Assembly: GCF_000472965.1 (NCBI RefSeq)
Contig: NZ_AXAU01000002.1
Location: 354,751 to 418,750 of the forward strand
Length of the DNA stretch: 64,000 nucleotides
Direction of reading: 5' to 3'
Source: Bradyrhizobium murdochi
GTDB taxonomy: Bacteria; Pseudomonadota; Alphaproteobacteria; Rhizobiales; Xanthobacteraceae
The notes under the pieces were generated by a model, which worked only from the letters and a program-made list of their open reading frames with translations, had not been told where the DNA came from and did no database searches. The position numbers were made by a program, and so were the translations under genes. Shown here piece after piece: positions 7,409-16,417 of the stretch (position 1 is the first letter of the stretch; every line of letters starts with the position of its first letter).

Positions 7409-10400
7409 ATGAAACTCACGCGCCTCCGCCTCCACGGTTTCAAGTCGTTCGTCGAACCCACTGATTTCATGATCGAACCCGGCCTCACCGGCGTGGTCGG
7501 ACCGAATGGCTGCGGCAAGTCGAACCTGGTCGAAGCCTTGCGCTGGGCGATGGGCGAAACTTCGCACAAATCGCTGCGCGCCGCCGACATGGATGCGGTG
7601 ATCTTTGCCGGTTCCGGCAACCGTCCGGCGCGCAACCACGCCGAAGTGACGATGACGATCGACAATGCCGATCGCACGGCGCCGGCCGCCGTCAATGACA
7701 GCCAGGTGCTGGAAATCTCCCGCCGCATCGAGCGCGAGGCAGGTTCGGTCTATCGCATCAACGGCCGCGACGTCCGCGCCCGCGACGTGCAGATCCTGTT
7801 TGCCGACGCCGCCACCGGCGCGCGGTCGCCGGCGCTGGTCCACCAGGGCAAGATCGGCGAGATCATTCAGGCCAAGCCCGAGCAGCGCCGCCGCGTGCTG
7901 GAAGACGCCGCCGGCGTCGCCGGCCTCCACGCCCGCCGTCACGAAGCCGAGCTGCGGCTGAGGGCTGCCGAAACCAACCTCACCCGCGTCGAGGACGTGA
8001 TCGGACAGTTGTCCGGCCAGATGGAAGGGTTGAAGAAGCAGGCCCGCCAAGCCATTCGCTTCCGCGAAGTTGCGGCCAAGGTGCGCAAGGCCGAGGCCAC
8101 GCTGTTCCACCTGCGCTGGCTCGAGGCCAATGCCGACGTCGCGGAAGCCGCGCATACGCACGACGTCAACGTGCGCGAGATGGCGGAGCGTACCCGCGAG
8201 CAGGCCGAAGCGGCGCGAATCCAGGCGATCCGCGCTTCCGAATTGCCGGCCTTGCGCGAAGGCGAAGCCCGCGCCGCGGCGGGACTGCAGCGCCTCACCA
8301 ACGCCCGCGAGCAGCTCGACCGCGAGGAAGAGCGCGCCAAGGAGCGCGTCGCCGAGCTCGACCGGCGGCTGAATCAGTTCGCCGCCGACATCGCACGCGA
8401 ACAGCAGCAGACCTCCGATGCCGAAATCGCGCTGCAGCGCCTCGACACCGAGGACGCCGAGCTGAAGGAAGAGATCAAGTCACGCGTCGAAAAGCGTTCT
8501 GGCGTCGACGAGCGCGTGTCGGAAGCGGAAGCGACACTGGCCGCGGCCGAGCGCATGTTCGGCGAACTGACCACGGCGCTCGCCGACCTCACGGCCAAGC
8601 GCAACCAGTTAGAGGCCGGCGTGCGCACCCATCGCGACCGGCTGGCCCGGCTCGACCAGGAAATTGCCAGCGTTGCGGCCGATGAGCAGAAGCTCAGCGA
8701 CGAGACCGGCAATCTCGGCGACCTCGACGCGCTCGCCGCCGCCATGGAGACCGCGCAGGAAACGCTGGCCGTATCCGAAGCGGCAGCGCAAGCCAGCGAG
8801 ACCGGCCACATCGCCGCACGGCAGAAGCTCGAAGCTTCCCGCGCCCCGCTCACCGAGGCCGAAAAGCGCGTGCAGCGGCTCGAGACCGAAGCGCGCACGA
8901 TTTCAAAGCTGGTCAATGTCGAGACCAAGAATCTGTGGCCGCCGATCATCGACGGCGTCACCGTCGCCAAGGGCTATGAGAAAGCGCTCGGCGCCGTCCT
9001 CGGCGACGATCTCGACGCGCCCGTCGATCCCTCCGCGCCGATGCGCTGGACCAATGCCGGTGCAAGCTTCGACGATCCGGCCCTGCCTGATGGCGTGGAT
9101 GCGTTGGCCGCCCACGTCGAGGCGCCGGCCGAACTGGCGCGCCGTCTCGCGCAAATCGGCGTCGTGCCAAAGGAGCGCGGCGCGGAGTTCGTTTCGCAAT
9201 TGAAGACCGGCCAGCGGTTGGTCTCACTGGAAGGCGACGTCTGGCGCTGGGACGGCTTTGTCGCCGCCGCGCATGCGCCGACCGGTGCCGCTCGGCGTTT
9301 GGCCGAACGCGCCCGCCTGGTCGACATCGAACACGAGCTGGAACAGGCCCGCGCCGATGCCGCTGCCAAGCGGCAGGCCCTGGAAGACGCCGAGGCGGAA
9401 CTGAAGGCGGCATCCGCCGCCGAAACCGCCGCCCGCGAGGCCTGGCGGGCCGCGCAGCGCGAAGCCGATGCGGCGCGCGAACGCCATGCCGCGACCGAGC
9501 GCGAGATCAATCGCCATGCCGCGCGCAAATCCGCGCTGACCGAAGCCCATACCCGTCTTGCCGCCGACCGCAGCGAGGCTGAGGCCGCGCATGAGAGCGC
9601 CACTGCCGCGCTGACCGAACTGCCGCCGACGGATGAGACGGAAGCGAAACTGAGCGCCGTTCGCACCGAGATCGACGGACACCGCCGCTTTGCCGCGCAG
9701 GTGCGGGCCGAAGCCCAGGCGCTGGCGCGCGAAGCTGAATTGGCCGACAAGCGCGTGCAGGCGATCACGGCCGAACGCACCGAATGGCAGAACCGCAAGC
9801 AAAGCTCGGCCTCACAGGTCGCCACCGTCGAAGCGCGCATCACCGAAGTAACGGCCGAGCGGGCCGAGCTTGAAAATGCACCGGCCGTGTTTGCCGAAAA
9901 GCGCCGCGCGCTGATCAACGAAATCGAATCCGCCGAAGGCGGCCGCCGCATCGCCGCCGACGCATTGGCCGCCGCCGAAAGCCTGATGGCGGAGACCGAT
10001 CGCGCGGCCAAGGCGTCGCTGGAAGCGCTCTCCTCTTCCCGCGAGGCCTGCGCCCGCGCCGAGGAACGCATGGAGGGCACCAAGCGCCGGCTTTCCGACA
10101 TCGAGCGAGAGATCCACGACATGCTCGAAGTCGAGCCGCATGCGGTAGCGGCGCTCGCCGAGATCGGGCCCGGCGCGGAATTGCCGCCGCTTTCCGAAAT
10201 CGAGGAAAGCCTCGAAAAGCTGCGCCGCGACCGCGAGCGCCTTGGCGCCGTCAATCTGCGCGCCGAGGAAGAATTGCGCGAGGTCGAGACCCAGCACACG
10301 GCGCTAACCACCGAACGCGACGATCTGGTCGAAGCCATCAAGCGGCTGCGCCAAGGCATCCAGAGCCTCAACAAGGAAGCCCGCGAGCGGCTGCTGACCT

Positions 10401-10873
10401 CGTTCGAGACCGTCAACGAGCACTTCAAGCGGCTGTTCGTCGAACTGTTCGGCGGCGGCGAAGCGGCGCTTCACCTGATTGAGAGCGACGATCCGCTGGA
10501 AGCCGGCCTCGAAATCATCGCAAAACCGCCCGGCAAGAAGCCGCAGACGCTGTCGCTGCTTTCGGGCGGCGAGCAGGCGCTGACGGCGCTGGCACTGATC
10601 TTCGCAGTGTTCCTCACCAACCCGTCGCCGATCTGCGTGCTGGACGAAGTCGACGCGCCGCTCGACGACCACAATGTGGAGCGGTTCTGCAACCTGCTGC
10701 ACGAAATGACCTCGTCGACGGAAACCCGCTTCATCATCATCACGCACAATCCGATCACGATGGCGCGGATGAACCGGCTGTTCGGCGTCACCATGGCCGA
10801 ACGCGGCGTGTCACAACTGGTCTCGGTCGGCCTCGACGACGCCGTGAAGATCCTCGACCAAAACGTGGCGTGA
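7409..10873 (+). CDS. smc: chromosome segregation ATPase SMC
   Basis: 1154 residues from MKLTRLRLHGFKSF, the invariant SMC start; the 45 codons open upstream have no family match. Domains are the N-terminal head with Walker A GPNGCGKSN (31-39), a coiled coil (about 170-500), the hinge (about 508-640, starting NLWPPIIDGVTVAKG), the returning coiled coil (about 650-1000), and the C-terminal head with signature LSLLSGGEQALTALAL (about 1047-1062) and Walker B ICVLDEVDAPLDDHN (about 1072-1086). SMC dimers work with ScpA/ScpB to compact and segregate chromosomes. Length is standard. Very long antisense frames over the coiled coil are shadows. Confidence 0.98.
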   Translation: MKLTRLRLHGFKSFVEPTDFMIEPGLTGVVGPNGCGKSNLVEALRWAMGETSHKSLRAADMDAVIFAGSGNRPARNHAEVTMTIDNADRTAPAAVNDSQVLEISRRIEREAGSVYRINGRDVRARDVQILFADAATGARSPALVHQGKIGEIIQAKPEQRRRVLEDAAGVAGLHARRHEAELRLRAAETNLTRVEDVIGQLSGQMEGLKKQARQAIRFREVAAKVRKAEATLFHLRWLEANADVAEAAHTHDVNVREMAERTREQAEAARIQAIRASELPALREGEARAAAGLQRLTNAREQLDREEERAKERVAELDRRLNQFAADIAREQQQTSDAEIALQRLDTEDAELKEEIKSRVEKRSGVDERVSEAEATLAAAERMFGELTTALADLTAKRNQLEAGVRTHRDRLARLDQEIASVAADEQKLSDETGNLGDLDALAAAMETAQETLAVSEAAAQASETGHIAARQKLEASRAPLTEAEKRVQRLETEARTISKLVNVETKNLWPPIIDGVTVAKGYEKALGAVLGDDLDAPVDPSAPMRWTNAGASFDDPALPDGVDALAAHVEAPAELARRLAQIGVVPKERGAEFVSQLKTGQRLVSLEGDVWRWDGFVAAAHAPTGAARRLAERARLVDIEHELEQARADAAAKRQALEDAEAELKAASAAETAAREAWRAAQREADAARERHAATEREINRHAARKSALTEAHTRLAADRSEAEAAHESATAALTELPPTDETEAKLSAVRTEIDGHRRFAAQVRAEAQALAREAELADKRVQAITAERTEWQNRKQSSASQVATVEARITEVTAERAELENAPAVFAEKRRALINEIESAEGGRRIAADALAAAESLMAETDRAAKASLEALSSSREACARAEERMEGTKRRLSDIEREIHDMLEVEPHAVAALAEIGPGAELPPLSEIEESLEKLRRDRERLGAVNLRAEEELREVETQHTALTTERDDLVEAIKRLRQGIQSLNKEARERLLTSFETVNEHFKRLFVELFGGGEAALHLIESDDPLEAGLEIIAKPPGKKPQTLSLLSGGEQALTALALIFAVFLTNPSPICVLDEVDAPLDDHNVERFCNLLHEMTSSTETRFIIITHNPITMARMNRLFGVTMAERGVSQLVSVGLDDAVKILDQNVA

Positions 10874-10885
10874 GATTACGCTTTC

Positions 10886-10993
10886 GTCACCCCAACCGAT
10901 GATGTCATCATCCGCGAAGGCGGATGATCCAGCGCTGTCCATGATTGTCACAGCCGCCTCGGCGTACTGGATGCCCGCCTTCGCGAGCATGAC
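10886..10993. repeat. palindromic intergenic repeat (type D)
   Basis: Arms GTCAC...ATCCGCGAAGGCGGATGATCCAG and TACTGGATGCCCGCCTTCGCG...ATGAC. It is the same family as 54118-54255. It ends only 6 bases before the ATG of the Rsm22-family gene, so that gene's ribosome site overlaps or directly abuts the repeat. Confidence 0.75.
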
Positions 10994-10999
10994 AAAGAG

Positions 11000-11977
11000 A
11001 TGACCTCACCCGACCTCCCCGCTGAACTGAAAGCCGCGCTCGACGGCAAGCTGCGGGGCTTTTCGCGCAGCGACGCCGCGGGCCGCGCAGCCGCCATCTC
11101 GAAGAACTACCGTGAAGGCGGCGGCTCCACGACCATCCGCTCAGAGACGGACGCGCTCGCCTATGCGCTGGCGCGGATGCCTGCAACCTATGCCGCAGTC
11201 ACGGCCAGCCTGAAGGCACTCGTCGAGAACAGACCTGACTTCGCTCCAAAGAGACTGCTCGACGTCGGCGCCGGGCCGGGCACGGCCGCATGGGCAGCTG
11301 CCGAAGCATTCCCGTCGCTAAGAGATTTCACGCTGCTGGACGCCAACGCGGCGTTGCGCACGCTGGCGCTGGATCTGGCGCACGACAGCACCCGGCTGCG
11401 CGGCATCGGCTACCAGCTCGGCGAGGCCCGCGCCGCGCTGGCCAAAGCGGATACGGCAGACCTCGTCGTAGCGAGCTACATGATCGGCGAGATCGGCGAA
11501 GCGGCGCAACGCGCGCTCGCCGAACTATTGTGGCAGAAGACCCACGACACGCTGCTCGTGGTCGAACCCGGCACTCCGGCGGGCTATGCCCGGATCATCG
11601 CGCTCCGCGCCCACTTGATCGGCCTGGACGCGCACGTCGCTGCCCCCTGCCCGCACGACAGCCAATGCCCGCTTCAAGCACCAGACTGGTGCCATTTCAC
11701 CCAGCGCCTGCAGCGCTCACGCGCGCACAAGCAGATCAAGGGCGCGGAGCTGCCATACGAGGACGAGAAATTCTCCTATGTCGCGTTGACACGCGCGGCG
11801 GTGGAACAGCGCCCGTCGCGGGTACTGGCGCAACCAATCGTCACCAAGGTCGAGGTAACGGCCAAGCTGTGCACGCCGGAAGGTCTCAGCTTCACGAGAG
11901 TGCCCCGCCGTGCCAAGGCCGAGTATGCCAGCGCCCGGCGCTGGCGGTGGGGCGATGCGGTGAAGGACGAAAGCTGA
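11000..11977 (+). CDS. Rsm22-family small-ribosomal-subunit methyltransferase-like protein
   Basis: 325 residues. A class I SAM-binding fold is marked by LLDVGAGPGTAAW (86-98) and LLDANAALR (112-120). Rsm22/METTL17 proteins act in small-subunit assembly of mitochondria-type ribosomes. Three cysteines at 217, 223 and 231 in APCPHDSQCPLQAPDWC and a fourth at 291 (AKLCTPEG) match the spacing of the Fe-S ligand set known for the mitochondrial homologue (family knowledge); cluster binding here is inferred. It lies 126 bases after smc with a palindromic repeat between, and AAAGAG immediately before the ATG is the only Shine-Dalgarno-like sequence. Confidence 0.88.
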   Translation: MTSPDLPAELKAALDGKLRGFSRSDAAGRAAAISKNYREGGGSTTIRSETDALAYALARMPATYAAVTASLKALVENRPDFAPKRLLDVGAGPGTAAWAAAEAFPSLRDFTLLDANAALRTLALDLAHDSTRLRGIGYQLGEARAALAKADTADLVVASYMIGEIGEAAQRALAELLWQKTHDTLLVVEPGTPAGYARIIALRAHLIGLDAHVAAPCPHDSQCPLQAPDWCHFTQRLQRSRAHKQIKGAELPYEDEKFSYVALTRAAVEQRPSRVLAQPIVTKVEVTAKLCTPEGLSFTRVPRRAKAEYASARRWRWGDAVKDES

Positions 11978-11993
11978 TCTGGACATCGGTCTC

Positions 11994-12128
11994 CGTGCCC
12001 CGGATGCTGCGCCGCGCGCCGCACTCGCGGCGTGGTGCGCTGCTGATCCGGAGCCCATCTCTCCGGCGGCGATGGGTCCCGGCTCTGCGGTACACCGTCG
12101 AGAGACTCTGCACCGCGTCCGGGACACG
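11994..12128. repeat. palindromic intergenic repeat (type E)
   Basis: Outer arms CGTGCCCCGGA and TCCGGGACACG, with inner segments around ATCCGGAGCCCATCTC and GATGGGTCCCGG. It follows the Rsm22 gene immediately and fills half of the 275-base gap before lemA. The rest of the gap (12129-12252) shows no gene; an AGGAG ribosome site lies just before lemA. Confidence 0.75.
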
Positions 12129-12252
12129 AGCGAATGAACTTATCCCGCCCCACTTCCGACTAACGCCATGCCCCACCTTCCGGGCGGGCTGCCGCACGCC
12201 CCGGTTTTCGTCTAGGTTCGCTGTCTTTCGCCCCATTTAGGAGTTCTCCGTC

Positions 12253-12813
12253 ATGTCGACCGGCTGGATCGTTCTCGGCGTCATCGTCATTATCGTGCTG
12301 TTTGCGTTCGCTGCGTATAACCGCCTGGTCGCGCTCAGCCAGCGCGTCGGCCAGGCCTTTGCCGACATCGACGTCCAGCTCAAGCAGCGCCACGACCTGA
12401 TCCCGAACCTGGTCGAGACCGTGAAGGGCTACGCCTCGCACGAGCGCGGCACGCTCGACGACGTCATCAAGGCCCGCAATTCCGCGATGTCGGCGCAAGG
12501 GCCGGCGCAGGTATCGGCGGCGGAGAACCAGTTGAGCGGCGCGCTCGGCCGGCTGATCGCGCTGTCGGAGGCCTATCCGGACCTCAAGGCCAACGCGAAT
12601 TTCCAGCAGCTTGCCAGCGAACTCTCCGACCTCGAAAACAAGATCGCGGCCAGCCGCCGCTTCTTCAACAACGCCGTCCAGGAATACAACACCGGCATTC
12701 AGCAGCTTCCGGCGGCGCTGTTTGCCGGCATGTTCGGCTTCACCCGCAAGGAATTCTTCGATCTCGGCACCAGCCGCACCGAAGTCGAGACGGTGCCGAG
12801 CGTGAAGTTCTAA
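12253..12813 (+). CDS. lemA: LemA family membrane protein
   Basis: 186 residues. The N-terminal membrane segment (about 5-21, WIVLGVIVIIVLFAFAAYN) is followed by the LemA helical bundle with YNRLVALSQRV, QLKQRHDLIPNLVETVKGY, SEAYPDLKAN and FFNNAVQEYN, all hallmarks of the family. An AGGAGTTCTCCGTC ribosome region precedes the ATG. LemA proteins often sit next to membrane M48 proteases, as here, where the protease follows 155 bases later. A joint envelope-maintenance role is inferred from this pairing. Confidence 0.95.
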   Translation: MSTGWIVLGVIVIIVLFAFAAYNRLVALSQRVGQAFADIDVQLKQRHDLIPNLVETVKGYASHERGTLDDVIKARNSAMSAQGPAQVSAAENQLSGALGRLIALSEAYPDLKANANFQQLASELSDLENKIAASRRFFNNAVQEYNTGIQQLPAALFAGMFGFTRKEFFDLGTSRTEVETVPSVKF

Positions 12814-12833
12814 ATATGGCGTTCCACCACGAC

Positions 12834-12954
12834 CGTCATTCCGGGGCACGCCAACGGCGTGAACTCAGGTGCGCAATTGCGTACCTTAGAATCTCGAGAA
12901 GTTTGCGTGCGATGAGATTCCGGGTTCGCCGCTTCGCGGCGCCCCGGAATGACG
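12834..12954. repeat. palindromic intergenic repeat (type F)
   Basis: Perfect 14-base outer arms CGTCATTCCGGGGC (12834-12847) and GCCCCGGAATGACG (12941-12954), with an inner part containing AATCTCGAG and GATTCCGGGTTCGCC. It lies between lemA and the M48 protease gene and ends 14 bases before the protease ATG. Confidence 0.85.
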
Positions 12955-12968
12955 CGTGGTAACGCATC

Positions 12969-14156
12969 ATGGCCGCGTATGGTCTCTACACGCATATCGC
13001 ATCGAACAAGTTTCGTTCGATGCTGCTGCTCGCCGGCCTGTTTCTGCTGATCTACGTGCTGGTCTTTGCCGGCGCGCTGGTTGCGGAAGTGGTGCTCAAT
13101 AGCGATGCTTCACTCAATTACTATCTGACGCGCGCCTCGCGAGACCTGATCGCAGCCTTCCCCTATGCGACAATCATCGCCGCCTTGTGGATCGTGATCG
13201 CCTATTTCTTCCACCAGAACATGATCGACGCCGTGACCGGCGGCGAGAGCGTAACGCGGCAGCAGCAGCCGCGGCTCTATAATCTGCTGGAAAACCTCTG
13301 CATCTCGCGCGGCATCACGATGCCGAAGCTAAAGGTGATGGACAGCCCGGCGCTGAACGCCTTCGCCACCGGGCTCAACCAGCGGCAATATTCCATCACG
13401 GTGACCTCGGGCCTTCTGCAGGCGCTCAACGACCAGGAGATCGAGGCCGTGCTCGGCCACGAGCTCACGCACATCCGCAACGGCGACGTGCAGTTGATGG
13501 TGATCGCCATGATCATCGCCGGCGTGGTCGGCTTCTTCGGCGAACTGTTCTTTCGAACGTTTACCAACCTGTCGTGGAACTCCACCGGCAGCGATTGGTC
13601 GTCCTCGTCATCTTCCTCATCGTCCTCCTCCTCTTCGTCGTCCGACCGCGGCAAGGGCGGCGGCGCCGTCATGGCGATCATTATCGCGGTCGTGCTGATC
13701 CTGCTGGCCTGGCTGTTGTCGCAAGTCATCAAGCTGGCGCTGTCGCGGTCGCGCGAACTATTGGCCGACGCCGGTTCGGTCGAACTGACCAAGAACCCCG
13801 ACGCCATGATCACGGCGCTGCGCAAGATCGAAAATCGCGGCGAGCTGCCCGGCGCGACGTCTGCTGTGATGGAGCTCTGTGTCGACAATCCGCGCGAAGG
13901 GTTTGCCGACCTGTTTGCGACCCATCCGTCGGTCGACAGGCGCGTCAAGGCGCTGGTGCAGTTTGCCGGTGGCCGCGATCCCGGCCCGCTCGCCCTCCCG
14001 TCGGATACGGCGGATGAACCCGAATCGGAGGAATCGGCCACGGAGCAACTCCAACCGCCGGTTCCCCGCGGCCCGTGGAGCGACGCCAGCGAGCCCGCCG
14101 GCGTTCCGGGCGCCCGCTCCGGCCCCCTGGACGGCCCTTGGGGCCCGCATCGCTAA
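12969..14156 (+). CDS. membrane M48-family zinc metalloprotease (HtpX-like)
   Basis: 395 residues. Two N-terminal membrane segments (about 18-42 and 66-82) are followed by the protease core with the zinc motif HELTH (164-168) in AVLGHELTHIRNGD. Further membrane segments come near 177-195 and 227-250, and the third-ligand region is SRSRELLADAGSVEL. The segment between the last two membrane helices holds a run of 15 serines (211-225) before DRGKGGG. The C-terminal 60 residues are acidic then proline-rich (QLQPPVPRGPW). The family degrades misfolded membrane proteins. It is paired with lemA. Confidence 0.92.
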   Translation: MAAYGLYTHIASNKFRSMLLLAGLFLLIYVLVFAGALVAEVVLNSDASLNYYLTRASRDLIAAFPYATIIAALWIVIAYFFHQNMIDAVTGGESVTRQQQPRLYNLLENLCISRGITMPKLKVMDSPALNAFATGLNQRQYSITVTSGLLQALNDQEIEAVLGHELTHIRNGDVQLMVIAMIIAGVVGFFGELFFRTFTNLSWNSTGSDWSSSSSSSSSSSSSSSDRGKGGGAVMAIIIAVVLILLAWLLSQVIKLALSRSRELLADAGSVELTKNPDAMITALRKIENRGELPGATSAVMELCVDNPREGFADLFATHPSVDRRVKALVQFAGGRDPGPLALPSDTADEPESEESATEQLQPPVPRGPWSDASEPAGVPGARSGPLDGPWGPHR

Positions 14157-14319
14157 ACAGCGCCCGCCGACGCGCGGGATTAACGAATTCCGTGCGGAAT
14201 AATGGCGACGGCCGTCTAATGAATTGAATTCTCCCTTGTTTCTGCCATGTTCGCGCCCAAAGCAGGGTTGGGGCAAGCCGGCCGCTCCCGCGGTCGGAAC
14301 TGCTGTTCAAGGGAATTCC

Positions 14320-15069
14320 ATGGCAAAGCCAGTCGTGATTGTGGTGGGCGCGGACAAGGGCGGGGTCGGCAAGACGACCGTGTCGCGGACGCTCCTGGAC
14401 TATTTTAGCGCCAATAACGTGCCGACCCGGGCATTCGATACCGAATCGCCGCGCGGCACCCTGAAGCGCTTCCACCCTGACATCACCGAGATCGTCGACA
14501 TGACGACGACATCGGATCAGATGAAGATCTTCGATACGCTGAGTGCCGGGCCTTCGGTGACCGTGATCGACGTCCGCGCCGGACTGCTGTCGCCAGCACT
14601 GGCTTCGCTGCGTGACATCGGCTTTCTCGATGCCGCAAAGGCCGGGCAGATCACCTTTGCCGTATTCCATATACTGGGCCCCTCGATCGCCTCGCTGGAC
14701 GAAATCGCCGAGACCGCGAACTTCATGCAGGGCGCCAAATATTTCCTGGTCAAGAACTTCATCAACGACACCCAGTTCTTCCAGTGGGATCAGTCGACCT
14801 ACAACTCCTACTTTCACCGCATCAAGGACGCCACCGACCTCACGATCCCCAAACTCAATGAGATGGCCTATGAGCAGGTCGAGGTTTCCTCGGTGCCGTT
14901 CCTCAAATTCGTCGCCAACAAGGGCAAGGACGACGAGGCCGCGAACTATTCGTTCGTGCTGCGCGGCTATGTCCGGCACTGGCTCGCAAACGTCTGGAGC
15001 GAGTTCGACCGCATCAAGTTGACCGATCTCGTCGGTGCCAAGCCTGGCGTGCGCGGCGGCGAAAAATAG
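14320..15069 (+). CDS. ParA/MinD-like P-loop ATPase
   Basis: 249 residues from MAKPVVIVVG; the frame extends upstream to 14224 but the P-loop strand must start near residue 5. It has the deviant Walker A GADKGGVGKTT (10-20) with the signature lysine of the ParA/MinD/Soj group, and a Walker B-like SVTVIDVRAG. No ParB, plasmid replication gene or Min system is nearby. The next gene is a shorter P-loop protein sharing several patterns (an IGFL..A..G segment and a VIDL/VIDV strand), so the two look like a diverged duplication. The cargo is unknown. Confidence 0.8.
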   Translation: MAKPVVIVVGADKGGVGKTTVSRTLLDYFSANNVPTRAFDTESPRGTLKRFHPDITEIVDMTTTSDQMKIFDTLSAGPSVTVIDVRAGLLSPALASLRDIGFLDAAKAGQITFAVFHILGPSIASLDEIAETANFMQGAKYFLVKNFINDTQFFQWDQSTYNSYFHRIKDATDLTIPKLNEMAYEQVEVSSVPFLKFVANKGKDDEAANYSFVLRGYVRHWLANVWSEFDRIKLTDLVGAKPGVRGGEK

Positions 15070-15128
15070 TCGGATAGCCGCCGCGGCGGGGCTGGATTAG
15101 GCGGAAAATTCCTTTGATATAGCGGGTG

Positions 15129-15797
15129 ATGAGCTCCACGCCTGTCTACATCATCTGCTCGCCCCGGCCGCTGGTCGGCAAGACGCTGCTCGCGCGCCTG
15201 TTGAGCGAGTTCCTGCTGCTGAAGGATGGGACGGTATCTTCCTTCGACATCAACCTGAAGGAACCATCGCTGCTCGAATATCTGCCGCGCATCACCGAGA
15301 CGGCCGACGTGATGGACACCTACGGCAAGATGCAGCTCATGGACCGCCTGATCGTCAACGACGGCGTCGCCAAGGTGATCGACCTCGGCTTTCATGCGTT
15401 CGACGAGTTCTTCAAGATGATCAACGAGATCGGATTCCTGAAGGAGGCCGCACGGCGTGGCGTGGCGCCGATCATCCTGTTCGTGGCGGATACCGACCGC
15501 GTTTCAGCGCGCGCTTATTCGACGTTACGGGAGCAGATCCCGCTGAAAGCGCTGATCACGGTCGACAACGAGTATGTGGTGCGTGGCGAACTGCCCGAGG
15601 CGATGGGCTTGGGGCGGGTGCTGCGCATATCGGCGCTGCCCTCGTTCCTGAAAACCTATATCGACCGGCTGACCTTTTCCTTCACTAACTACCTGCGCAA
15701 CGAGCGGGACTCGTCGACCGAGCTGCATCAGTGGATCCGCAGGAACTACACCGGTTTTCGCGAGCTCGAGTTCAGCCTGCTCCCGCAGCGGCCGTGA
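15129..15797 (+). CDS. P-loop NTPase-like protein, paralogue of the preceding ATPase
   Basis: 222 residues from ATG 15129 (GTG 15126 is possible). The P-loop reads SPRPLVGKTLL (11-21): the GKT core is kept, but the leading glycine and the KGG signature lysine of the ParA group are missing. A Walker B-like strand VAKVIDLGFHAFDEF, a segment NEIGFLKEAARRG and a strand IILFVADTD parallel the upstream protein. The C-terminal helix LTFSFTNYLRNERDS resembles the LRGYVRHWLANVWSE end of its neighbour. It is the second gene of a two-gene unit. I do not recognise a named family. Confidence 0.78.
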   Translation: MSSTPVYIICSPRPLVGKTLLARLLSEFLLLKDGTVSSFDINLKEPSLLEYLPRITETADVMDTYGKMQLMDRLIVNDGVAKVIDLGFHAFDEFFKMINEIGFLKEAARRGVAPIILFVADTDRVSARAYSTLREQIPLKALITVDNEYVVRGELPEAMGLGRVLRISALPSFLKTYIDRLTFSFTNYLRNERDSSTELHQWIRRNYTGFRELEFSLLPQRP

Positions 15798-15806
15798 CGA
15801 AGCCAG

Positions 15807-15824
15807 ATATTACCCGGGTAATAT
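15807..15824. promoter_or_regulatory. perfect 18-bp palindrome, operator-like
   Basis: ATATTACCCGGGTAATAT is identical to its reverse complement, with no loop, so it looks like a dimeric regulator site rather than a terminator hairpin. It lies between the stop codons of two convergent genes (P-loop protein and apt), where an operator has no obvious promoter to serve. Confidence 0.5.
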
Positions 15825-15861
15825 TTACACTGGGCGGACAGCCTGTTAGCTAGTACCTCCT

Positions 15862-16401
<540 letters not shown>

Positions 16402-16417
16402 CGGTATCTCGCAATCC

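Noticed and set aside
8974..10428. 484-codon minus-strand frame opposite smc
   Set aside because: Serine/arginine-rich low-complexity shadow of the coiled-coil codons.
14224..14319. 32-codon extension of the ParA-like protein
   Set aside because: The P-loop strand would be pushed 42 residues from the start, unlike the family; the ATG at 14320 is well placed.
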